Positions 1 to 5,010 of a stretch of DNA of 5,051 bases are shown piece after piece (within the stretch, counting starts at the first letter, position 1; every line of letters begins with the position of its first letter). The notes below the pieces were generated by a model. It saw only the letters and a program-made list of their open reading frames with translations. It made no database searches and was not told the DNA's origin. Position numbers and translations under genes: made by a program. The DNA lies in assembly GCA_964618515.1 (NCBI GenBank), contig CAZUAS010000153.1:1-5051 (forward strand). Direction: 5' to 3'. The DNA comes from JAFGNW01 sp964618515 (lineage in GTDB: Bacteria; Zixibacteria; MSB-5A5; GN15; FEB-12).

Positions 1-46
1 AGATGGAATCTCGTGACTGGAGTTCAGACGTGTGCTCTTCCGATCT
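1..46 (+). other. Illumina TruSeq HT index adapter (contaminating, non-genomic)
   Basis: Bases 13-46 match, from memory, the 34-base constant part of the TruSeq read-2/index adapter, from GTGACTGGAG through GCTCTTCCGATCT. Bases 1-4 (AGAT) fit the end of the P7 arm and bases 5-12 (GGAATCTC) sit exactly where the 8-base i7 index belongs; the reverse complement, GAGATTCC, is the index I recall as D704. Base 46 is the ligation T that pairs with the A-tail of the insert, so genomic sequence starts at 47. This is untrimmed adapter at a contig end, not part of the organism's DNA. It falsely closes the reading frame of the neighbouring peptidase gene. Confidence 0.97.
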
Positions 47-639
47 TAATTATTGATGGTGGCGTCGCGGATAAACATGTCAGTAAAATAATCCCATTGG
101 CCGCGGGATGAATACTCGGCGTAACCTTCGGAAAACCACAAAGGCATATCGAAAAGACGACGCTGGGAAAGAAGGGAAGTGAAAAGGTTGCCGTAGAGCA
201 TATCGAAGGTTACGGCATGGGTCAATTCGTGGTGCAGAACATGGCGGAAATCTTCATAGGAGCCATTGAACGGAGCGACAATCCGGTTTTTTGAAACAGT
301 GGTAAACCCCCCCACACCTTCAGGCAGAAGGTCGGGAATTATATTGGTCTGCTGGAAATCGTTCTGGGAATTATACAGGAAGACAGGAACTCTTTTCTGA
401 ATCTTGTAGTTCAATTCAGAGGAAATAGCCACGTATGAGGATTCCATGACTTCAGCGGCGAATTTGGCAATCGGGTACGCTTCTTCATAAAAATGGATAT
501 CGAAATGGCGGGTCTGAATATAGTTCCAGTCGAAGTTTTTGTAACGTACTTTATTTTTTCCGAAATAAGTTTCCTGGGAAAAGGAGAGATTGCTATAAGC
601 CAAGGTGAGGATTAAAGCCAGCAGGGCGATTTTTCTCAT
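46..639 (-). CDS. Secreted MA-clan zinc peptidase, 3' end cut off by contig end (partial)
   Basis: N-terminal 197 residues of an exported metallopeptidase of the peptidase MA (gluzincin-like) type. Residues 1-21 form a signal peptide: MRK, a hydrophobic stretch, then a polar SFSQ region. A family-typical stretch follows, including YKNFDWNYIQTRHFDIHFY. The zinc site is visible: HELTH (H137, E138, H141) and, 30 residues later, E171 in PLWFSEGYAEY as probable third ligand. Known relatives continue with a WD40-like beta-propeller and often an outer-membrane domain; that part would lie beyond the contig end. The stop at 46-48 uses adapter base T46, so it is artificial and the true codon is TAN. 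The start is supported by GAAGGG at 651-656, 11 bases before ATG, and by the signal peptide. It lies 118 bases downstream of murA on the same strand. Substrate is unknown. Family call is firm; physiological role is not. Confidence 0.85.
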   Translation of the reverse strand: MRKIALLALILTLAYSNLSFSQETYFGKNKVRYKNFDWNYIQTRHFDIHFYEEAYPIAKFAAEVMESSYVAISSELNYKIQKRVPVFLYNSQNDFQQTNIIPDLLPEGVGGFTTVSKNRIVAPFNGSYEDFRHVLHHELTHAVTFDMLYGNLFTSLLSQRRLFDMPLWFSEGYAEYSSRGQWDYFTDMFIRDATINN

Positions 640-743
640 AAAATGTTATACCCTTCGATTTTTTTTAATACCTGTTTCAGGTTAAAAAAACCCCTACACT
701 GTAAAAACAGTTTTGCCCCGGTTAAAGTTTAATTTTTTTTCAG

Positions 744-757
744 ACGGTTTTAACCGT
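744..757. repeat. Palindrome directly after the murA stop codon
   Basis: ACGGTT-TT-AACCGT is a perfect inverted repeat with 6-bp arms abutting the murA stop codon (758-760). In the direction of murA transcription it is followed by CTG and then eight A residues, not a U tract. It therefore does not meet the usual rule for an intrinsic terminator on the minus strand, and no T run follows it on the plus strand either. It could slow decay of the 3' end or be a protein site. Function is uncertain. Confidence 0.4.
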
Positions 758-2020
758 TTATATCTTACTCCTGATTATATCGGCACCCAGAGAGGATAAC
801 TTTTCCTCCAGTTTATAATAAGCCCGGTCAATATGATAGACCCTTAAGATTTCGGATTTGCCCCGGGCCGCCAGGCAGGCCAGGGTAATCCCGGCTCCGG
901 CCCTGATATCGGGGGCCATGACCTCGGCGCCGTTAAGTTCCTTGACGCCGGTAACGATTGCCTCGGAGCTGGAGACGGTTATATTGGCGCCCAGCCGTCG
1001 GAATTCCATCGTATGTGAAAACCGGTCAGGGTAAACGGTTTCCTTGATATGCGAAGTCCCCTGGGCGAGACAGGTAGCGGCCATAATGCTGGCTTGAAGG
1101 TCGGTGGGAAAACCGGGGTAGGGAAAGGTGGTTACGTTTATGGGTCGAAGTTTCTTGGGACCTTTGACAGTCAGACTTTTCTGGGTGGTTTTTATTTCAC
1201 AGCCCATTTCCAGAAGTTTGTGGATGAGCATGGTCAGTTCATAAGGATGCATGTCTTTTATCTCAATTTTACCACCGGTTATGGCGGCACCGATCATATA
1301 AGTACCGGCGACCAGGCGGTCGGAACTGACGGTATATTCGACCGCTTTCAGTTTTTTAACCGGTTCAACGATAATGTTGGGCGTACCGGCACCGTATATT
1401 TTAGCCCCGGCTTTAATAAGAAACTTGGCCACATCGAGTATCTCCGGGTCACAACCGGCATTGGTAATCTGGGTTTTCCCCCGGGCGAAAACCGAACCGA
1501 ACAGGAGGTTTTCCGTGCCGGTATGGGACGGACGGTCAAAATAGACCGAACTGCCGCTGAGCGGTTTACCTTTGGCGATGATATAACCGGCTTTCTCGGT
1601 GATTTTGGCGCCCAGGGTCTCAAAAGCCTTGATATGAAAATCAACCGGTCGCGCACCCAGCGAACACCCGCCAGGCAGGGATATTTTAGCTTCTCCCAGG
1701 CGCGCCAGAAGGGGTCCCAGAACAAGAAATGACGCCCGCATCTGCCGCATGAGTTCATACGGGGCGGTATTGTGAACGATGTTTTCGGCATTGATGACCA
1801 TCACCTGGTTTTTGTCGTCATAAGTGACTCGGGCACCCAAGTATTCCAGCACTTTTTTGATGGTGAAAATATCCCTGAGCGGAGGGATATTTTTCAGGAC
1901 CGTGTCGCCTTTGTCAATCAGCAGAGAACCCGCAATTATCGGCAGGGCGGCGTTCTTGGAGCCGTCAACCCGGATACTGCCTTTGAGAACCTTGCCCCCG
2001 TTTATCACGAACTTATCCAT
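758..2020 (-). CDS. murA: UDP-N-acetylglucosamine 1-carboxyvinyltransferase (MurA)
   Basis: Cytoplasmic enzyme that transfers enolpyruvate from phosphoenolpyruvate to UDP-GlcNAc, the first committed step of peptidoglycan synthesis. The 420 residues are full length for the family (about 417-430) and show the duplicated EPSP-synthase-like fold. Visible motifs are SKNAALP (K22, N23), the catalytic loop PGGCSLGARPVDFH with Cys119, YPGFPTDLQ with Asp307 (equivalent to the catalytic Asp305 of E. coli), PDIRAGA (R373) and HIDRAYYKLEEKL (R399). The loop residue is Cys rather than Asp, so the protein should be fosfomycin-sensitive; this is inference from family knowledge. The start ATG is preceded by a weak AGAAAG (2028-2033) at 7 bases, and the N-terminal MDKFVINGGKVLKG fits the family. 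It lies downstream of the DUF4416 gene and upstream of the peptidase gene, all on one strand. No recognisable promoter was found in the 176-base upstream gap. MurZ-type paralogues exist in some phyla, but this sequence gives no reason to prefer that name. Confidence 0.97.
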   Translation of the reverse strand: MDKFVINGGKVLKGSIRVDGSKNAALPIIAGSLLIDKGDTVLKNIPPLRDIFTIKKVLEYLGARVTYDDKNQVMVINAENIVHNTAPYELMRQMRASFLVLGPLLARLGEAKISLPGGCSLGARPVDFHIKAFETLGAKITEKAGYIIAKGKPLSGSSVYFDRPSHTGTENLLFGSVFARGKTQITNAGCDPEILDVAKFLIKAGAKIYGAGTPNIIVEPVKKLKAVEYTVSSDRLVAGTYMIGAAITGGKIEIKDMHPYELTMLIHKLLEMGCEIKTTQKSLTVKGPKKLRPINVTTFPYPGFPTDLQASIMAATCLAQGTSHIKETVYPDRFSHTMEFRRLGANITVSSSEAIVTGVKELNGAEVMAPDIRAGAGITLACLAARGKSEILRVYHIDRAYYKLEEKLSSLGADIIRSKI

Positions 2021-2196
2021 AACTATTCTTTCTAAACCTGATTTTACTTATGGTTCCTTTATTGAGGCCGTCTTTTTTTAAAACAGCGGTTATTCATGAC
2101 AATTTGTTGATAACCAGTTTCAAAATAAAGTTAAAAATTATTTTCGTAAGGATAAATCTCGATTTAACGGAAAAAAAGGTATGGTTTCAGGAAGCT

Positions 2197-2751
2197 TTAC
2201 TCGGTCTGGGTATCGGCCAGTTCTATCACCAGCTCGAAGGTATTGCGGACTCGGGTAAAAAAGTCAATGGCTTCCTTTTCATAGTAATTGGGACTGGTCC
2301 AGGGGAGGCGGCGGAATTCGCCCCGGGCGTAAATAAGGGCAATTTCCGCAAAGACGCCATTGGTCAGATAAAGGCGGTGATTATATTCGTGGTGCGAGGC
2401 AATTACCAGGTTGTCCGGCGTTAAAATGCCCGGGTCGATATTGACCGTTCTAAAAAGATAATCATCAACCCGGTCGGCGAAATTGGTCTCGATGCGGGCG
2501 CATAAGTTCTTTATCTGGGGAAGGTTGTCCCGGGCAACCAGTTGTTCGAATGAGAAAAAACGGCGGTACAGCGGGCTGCCCATTTCTTCGATGTACCGGC
2601 CTTCGTCGGTAAAAGGAATATCAACCGTCTCAAACTGGACGCGGCCGAACTGCCGTTCGATAATATCGAGAGCGTCCGCAAGGGCATCAAGGGATGAGTA
2701 AATGATTGATAATATCAGTCTTCCGGGCGGTACTTTTGTTATTCTGGCCAT
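2197..2751 (-). CDS. DUF4416 family protein
   Basis: The 184-residue protein matches, by remembered family pattern, DUF4416, a small uncharacterised cytoplasmic family. Recognisable blocks in order are an N-terminal ILSIIYSS strand with a DALDIIERQFG helix (about 13-36), a VDIPFTDEGRYIEEMGSPLYRRFFSFEQL block (about 43-70), VNIDPGILTPDNLVIAS (about 103-119), HHEYNHRLYLTNGVFAEIALIYARGEFRRLPWTSPNYY (about 119-156) and a final amphipathic helix. No signal peptide or membrane segment is visible. The length is normal for the family. No good Shine-Dalgarno sequence lies before the ATG: the upstream 30 bases are A/T-rich with only AAAGACG. The start is chosen because it gives the usual short N-terminus and no other start codon lies nearby. 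Biochemical function is unknown. It is first in a row with murA, but the 176-base gap makes a functional link only a possibility. Confidence 0.85.
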   Translation of the reverse strand: MARITKVPPGRLILSIIYSSLDALADALDIIERQFGRVQFETVDIPFTDEGRYIEEMGSPLYRRFFSFEQLVARDNLPQIKNLCARIETNFADRVDDYLFRTVNIDPGILTPDNLVIASHHEYNHRLYLTNGVFAEIALIYARGEFRRLPWTSPNYYEKEAIDFFTRVRNTFELVIELADTQTE

Positions 2752-3051
2752 GAATTATAATGCGTCTTTTTTTTTAAAAAATTCAACAAAAAAGTAAGGA
2801 GAAAGAATTATTTATTCACGGGCAAACCGGTTGACTTGAATTTATACATCATACGTCCCCTTGCACCAGGCTATCATAGAACATGATACGAAGGATGAAA
2901 CTTGTAACATGGTGGCATTTCTGATAATGGAAAAACGAAAGCAGTCTCTGTAATTCAATCATTAAGGCGTTATTGTTTTCAGCTTGACAGCACCATCTTT
3001 ATATATTTTATTCTCTTAATTAGATAAACTGTTAATTATAAGGGAGTTTAC
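2752..3051. other. Divergent intergenic region between DUF4416 gene and lipoprotein gene
   Basis: This 300-base A/T-rich stretch separates two divergently transcribed genes. It holds one plausible plus-strand promoter (listed separately) near its right end. A TATAAT occurs on the minus strand at 2754-2759, but it sits only two bases before the DUF4416 ATG, so a start from it would begin inside the gene. An AAGGAG at 2797-2802 has no start codon at a usable distance. The longest short frame examined, a 13-codon plus-strand ORF near 2882, has no ribosome binding site. I see no tRNA, riboswitch or strong hairpin here. Confidence 0.6.
2984..3012 (+). promoter_or_regulatory. Putative sigma70-type promoter of the lipoprotein gene
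   Basis: A perfect TTGACA (2984-2989) is followed, after a 17-base spacer, by TTTATT (3007-3012), four of six matches to TATAAT. The surrounding run is A/T-rich (TATATATTTTATT), so the exact -10 is uncertain. A start near 3019 would give a leader of about 33 bases carrying the AAGGGAG ribosome binding site at 3040-3046, five bases before the ATG at 3052. The perfect -35 and correct placement support the call; no operator was seen. Confidence 0.5.
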
Positions 3052-3768
3052 ATGTTAAAATTAATGAATCTTTTATTGTCAGTCATTCTGGCGCTCCTTC
3101 TTGTATCATGTGGCACCGACACAACATCCGAAAAGCAGGAGGACGCAACAACTGCAAAAGTAGAAGAGAAGCAGGATGCCTCAACATCGGATAAAGCAGT
3201 GGAGAAACAGGATGACAAACCGGCGGTAAAGACGGTGGAAAAGAAAATCACCTATGTAACAATTCCGGACAGTACGGCAATTACTGTCGTTCTCATCGAT
3301 TCAATTGATACCGATGTTCATCTGACCGGTACGGAATTTCGCGCCAGACTATTACAGCCTATTATCGTTGACGGACATACTTTATTTGCTGGAGGGGCTG
3401 AAGTGAAAGGGGTACTAAATAAGGTTGTCGAATCCGGACATCTTAAAACTCCTGCCGAACTTAATTTCAGTCTGACCGCAATTCAGGACAAAAACGGACA
3501 ATGGGTCGAAGTTGCTACCGACATGATTATTGAAAAAAAGGATTCTCATACAGCCAGAGAGGTTGCCATGATTGGTGGTGGGGCAATTATCGGGGGCATT
3601 ATCGGCAAGGCCATCGATAAGAAAGGAAGTACCGAAATTGGTGCCGCCGCCGGTGCCGCTGTTGGTACAGGTGCCGCGGCCGCAACCGGCAAGCAGGATA
3701 TCTTCCATGGGGCTGGTACGGAAATCACATTTTTTACGAGCCAGCCTTTAAAGATTGCTTTGGAATAG
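3052..3768 (+). CDS. Lipoprotein with repeat tether, beta-rich domain and glycine zipper
   Basis: 238-residue predicted lipoprotein. Residues 1-20 form a type II signal peptide with lipobox LVSC; Cys20 would be lipidated, and the following GTD does not look like an inner-membrane retention signal, so an outer-membrane location is likely (inference). Residues 27-62 form a charged tether of three 12-residue repeats starting EKQ. Residues about 68-162 are a beta-rich domain beginning with IPDSTAITVVL and including LQPIIVDGHTLFAGGAEVKG. Residues 172-213 are a glycine zipper (IGGGAIIGGIIGKAIDKKG, then an Ala/Gly run), and the end returns to strand-like residues (TEITFFTSQPLKIAL). This order resembles conserved hypothetical envelope proteins of many Gram-negative bacteria; no biochemical function is known to me. 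The start is set by AAGGGAG at 3040-3046 with a 5-base gap. It stands alone on the plus strand, divergent from the DUF4416 gene and convergent with the membrane protein gene. Confidence 0.85.
   Translation: MLKLMNLLLSVILALLLVSCGTDTTSEKQEDATTAKVEEKQDASTSDKAVEKQDDKPAVKTVEKKITYVTIPDSTAITVVLIDSIDTDVHLTGTEFRARLLQPIIVDGHTLFAGGAEVKGVLNKVVESGHLKTPAELNFSLTAIQDKNGQWVEVATDMIIEKKDSHTAREVAMIGGGAIIGGIIGKAIDKKGSTEIGAAAGAAVGTGAAAATGKQDIFHGAGTEITFFTSQPLKIALE
3130..3237 (+). repeat. Three tandem 36-bp degenerate repeats inside the lipoprotein gene
   Basis: Three consecutive 36-base units (3130-3165, 3166-3201, 3202-3237) encode 12-residue units that begin EKQED, EKQDA and EKQDD and end in a Lys/Val-rich part. 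A fourth unit starts with EKK at 3238 and then diverges. The spacing of the EKQ triplets is exactly 12 residues (27, 39, 51). The units code for a charged, probably unstructured tether between the lipid anchor and the folded domain. Confidence 0.75.
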
Positions 3769-3799
3769 CAGAAGTAGCTGTAGAAACATCGTTCAAGTT

Positions 3800-3950
3800 C
3801 TGTCAGGTTCTTCTCGCCATAGGCGAGTGAGACCTGACAGTCTCCGCAGGTCGGGTTCTGAATCCGCCATGGGTGGATTAAAATCCCAACATCTTAATAT
3901 ATATTTTGTCGGATTTCTCGCTACGCTCTGCTTCATTCGAAACCCGACCT
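3800..3950. repeat. Composite nested-palindrome intergenic element (REP/MITE-like)
   Basis: This fills most of the 213-base gap between two convergent genes. Module A (3800-3840) is a hairpin with perfect 9-bp outer arms CTGTCAGGT / ACCTGACAG, a 4x4 internal loop, and perfect 6-bp inner arms CTCGCC / GGCGAG around ATA. Module B pairs AGGTCGGGTT (3848-3857) with AACCCGACCT (3941-3950), a perfect 10-bp long-range match. Nested inside B is hairpin C (3861-3879), AATCCGCC / GGTGGATT around ATG with one G-T pair. The right arm can alternatively pair with GTCGGATTTC at 3909-3918 (9 of 10). No open frame or T tract accompanies it. It looks like a dispersed non-coding repeat; it might also act as a bidirectional transcription barrier. 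Copy number cannot be seen from one window. Confidence 0.7.
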
Positions 3951-3981
3951 ACCGTTACTGCTCCGGCCGGGCTGGGTCGCC

Positions 3982-4527
3982 CTAGTTATCTTGCTTAGCT
4001 TGCGTGTGCCTGTTACTTCTGTCTTCGCTAACATAGTGATCAAAGCGATCAAGGATAACTGACTGAATCGTGCGATGAACGAGGACGACCAGCACAAATA
4101 CGACACCGACAGCAATCCACCAGACAGGCGCAGTTCCTGCCTTCAGAAGGCGCAAGCCAAAGATCGCAGCGACCAAGGCGAGGGCAGACGAAAGCGGCCC
4201 GGCAAAATAGCTGAACCAGTCTCGTGTGTGTATTACCGCTCTCTCCCAAGTCTGTTCTTCATCAGGTGAGCCCGCACTCTCGCGGATGAATCGTCCTGCC
4301 CTCTTAACGGAAAAATCCTCACCCAAAATGTAAAGGTCGAAAACGAAAGTAACGAGCGGAACGAGGTAGAGTAACTGCCCAGTGGCTATGGAATCCTTGC
4401 CTGCCAGTCCAACACCCAGCAATCCGGTAACGAACGCAAGCTTCGCGAGTACGTATTTGTGTCGCCTTGCTTGTGTGCTCTCAATCTCCCTGCGGAGATC
4501 TTGAATGAAATCGCCGTTGTCTCGCAT
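3982..4527 (-). CDS. Four-helix membrane protein of unknown function
   Basis: 181-residue protein that I do not recognise as a named family. A charged N-terminal segment (MRDNGDFIQDLRREIESTQARRHKY) leads into two hydrophobic helices (about 27-43 and 51-69). A polar loop of about 37 residues follows, containing FSVKRAGRFIRES and WERAVIHTRDW, then two more helices (about 107-128 and 133-151) and a polar tail (RFDHYVSEDRSNRHTQAKQDN). The arrangement, helix pair, soluble loop, helix pair, suggests an inner-membrane protein with both ends in the cytoplasm. The start is supported by GAGG (4535-4538) seven bases before ATG. Its codon choice (more CGA, GCA and GCG than murA) and its setting next to an IS remnant and a gene fragment suggest accessory, possibly acquired DNA; this is inference. 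Its stop codon shares one base with the GGGTCGCCC repeat at 3974-3982. Confidence 0.75.
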   Translation of the reverse strand: MRDNGDFIQDLRREIESTQARRHKYVLAKLAFVTGLLGVGLAGKDSIATGQLLYLVPLVTFVFDLYILGEDFSVKRAGRFIRESAGSPDEEQTWERAVIHTRDWFSYFAGPLSSALALVAAIFGLRLLKAGTAPVWWIAVGVVFVLVVLVHRTIQSVILDRFDHYVSEDRSNRHTQAKQDN

Positions 4528-4684
4528 AAAGAATCCTCGTTACAGCGTTGCGAATCACACGCGGCTACAAGCCATTGCGAGGAACGGCTTGTTGGCCAGC
4601 GTATCCCTATATATTGACGCTCCGTGTCCGAAAAGGCGTTTGCTGGTTGGGAGGCAGCCGAAGAATGATATGCTTCCTTAGTGC
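4528..4684. other. Gap upstream of the membrane protein gene with a 10-bp direct repeat
   Basis: This 157-base stretch lies between the stop of the fragmentary gene and the start of the membrane protein gene, and holds the latter's GAGG ribosome binding site. A 10-base direct repeat, GGCGTTTGCT, occurs at 4635-4644 and again at 4690-4699, 55 bases apart, the second copy inside the end of the upstream gene fragment. A minus-strand frame (4386-4688) crosses the region, overlapping the upstream stop by ATGA, but it runs into the membrane protein gene in another frame and its composition is not convincing. No clear promoter or integron attC site was found. Confidence 0.4.
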
Positions 4685-4798
4685 TCATCGGCGTTTGCTA
4701 AGCTCGATTTCCTCCACCTCAATCCCATACTTTTTCCGCAGGGCGCTGACTTCACCACGATACTTGTCCAGGACTTGCTTGCTGCTGTCTGCGTATGG
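4685..4798 (-). pseudogene. C-terminal 37 codons of an unrecognised gene cut by an IS3-family element
   Basis: Read on the minus strand from the IS boundary, one frame is open for 37 codons and ends in TGA at 4685-4687. It starts PYADSSKQVLDKYRGE and continues through LRKKYGIEVEEIELSKRR. The Lys/Glu-rich helical composition and natural-looking tail suggest a true protein C-terminus. The frame has no start codon here; its upstream part would be on the far side of the insertion sequence, outside the window. It is short, so family assignment is not possible. Alternative: a chance open frame of this length. Confidence 0.45.
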
Positions 4799-4978
4799 TG
4801 GACTTCCCCTAAAAAAATGGACACATAGTTAAGATAGGGTTGCCGCCCGTTCGAAGTCAACTGGATTTTTGAAACCCAGACTCGAATGACGGCGTTCCCG
4901 GTTATAAAATATCTCAATATACTCAAATATTCTGGTTTTGACCTCCTCCTGCGTTTTAAGTTGTTCCCCATAAATTAG
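4799..4978 (-). mobile_element. IS3-family insertion sequence remnant (transposase-3' end side)
   Basis: The element edge is the sequence TGGACTTCCCCT at 4799-4810, followed by an A run and TGGACAC (4818-4824). This is the kind of terminal inverted repeat, with TG...CA ends, that IS3-family elements carry. The transposase OrfB C-terminus ends 18 bases inside the edge, the usual arrangement. The homology continues only to about 4978, after which a palindromic repeat begins, so the element is incomplete in this window. The opposite end, OrfA and the target-site duplication are not visible. Assignment to an IS3 subgroup is not attempted. Confidence 0.85.
4829..4978 (-). pseudogene. IS3-family transposase OrfB, C-terminal fragment
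   Basis: The last 49 codons plus TAA of an IS3-type OrfB. They read LIYGEQLKTQEEVK, then IFEYIEIFYNRERRHSSLG, then FKNPVDFERAATLS. The signature YNRERRHSSLGFKNPVDFE is the well-known end of the rve (DDE integrase) domain of this family. The catalytic Asp, Asp and Glu residues all lie upstream and are absent. Family members usually have a Lys-Thr-Glu just before LIYGE; here the frame instead reads W-A-T-R from the adjoining palindrome. The coding homology is therefore broken at 4978/4979 and the fragment cannot encode an active transposase as it stands. A minus-strand ORF starting at 4971 in another frame is only its shadow. Confidence 0.88.
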
Positions 4979-4980
4979 CC

Positions 4981-5010
4981 GGGTCGCCCACGGCTTGCCG
5001 TGGGCGACCC
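4981..5010. repeat. Perfect 14-bp-arm palindrome (REP-like hairpin)
   Basis: GGGTCGCCCACGGC (4981-4994) and GCCGTGGGCGACCC (4997-5010) are exact reverse complements separated by TT. The hairpin is G+C-rich and perfect over 28 paired bases. It is followed by AAATAAATCATG rather than a T run, so it is not a standard terminator on the plus strand. On the minus strand it is followed by GGCTAATTTATG, also without a T run. It lies exactly where IS3 transposase homology ends. It is probably a dispersed repeat that inserted into or recombined with the IS. Confidence 0.85.

Noticed and set aside
671..711. Small inverted repeats CCTG-TTT-CAGG and ACTGT-AAAA-ACAGT as a murA terminator
   Set aside because: Stems are only 4-5 bp and A/T-rich. 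The nearest T run in the minus direction is separated by GTAGGGG, so this is not a convincing intrinsic terminator.
1049..1732. Long plus-strand open frame (227 codons) inside murA
   Set aside because: It is fully antisense to murA, which has all family motifs. The long frame follows from the codon composition of the real gene.
2754..2759. TATAAT on the minus strand before the DUF4416 gene as its -10 box
   Set aside because: It lies two bases from the ATG, so transcription would start inside the coding region, and no -35 is present at normal spacing.
2882..2923. Short plus-strand ORF (MIRRMKLVTWWHF) in the divergent intergenic region
   Set aside because: Only 13 codons, no ribosome binding site, no recognisable peptide feature.
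3800..3840. Hairpin as an intrinsic terminator of the lipoprotein gene
   Set aside because: The stem is strong but is followed by TCTCCGCAGG with no T tract; better described as part of a repeat element.
4386..4688. Minus-strand 100-codon frame beginning with ATGA overlap to the upstream stop
   Set aside because: It overlaps the start of the membrane protein gene by about 140 bases in another frame. The latter has a good ribosome binding site and hydrophobic helices, while this frame has no recognisable domain.
4541..4700. Integron attC-like recombination site upstream of the membrane protein
   Set aside because: No GTTRRRY / RYYYAAC core pair with an imperfect palindrome between them could be found.
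4678..4971. Minus-strand frame starting MGNNLKRRRRSK across the IS end and the gene fragment
   Set aside because: It is out of frame with the clear IS3 transposase C-terminus over the same bases and crosses the IS boundary; a shadow frame.
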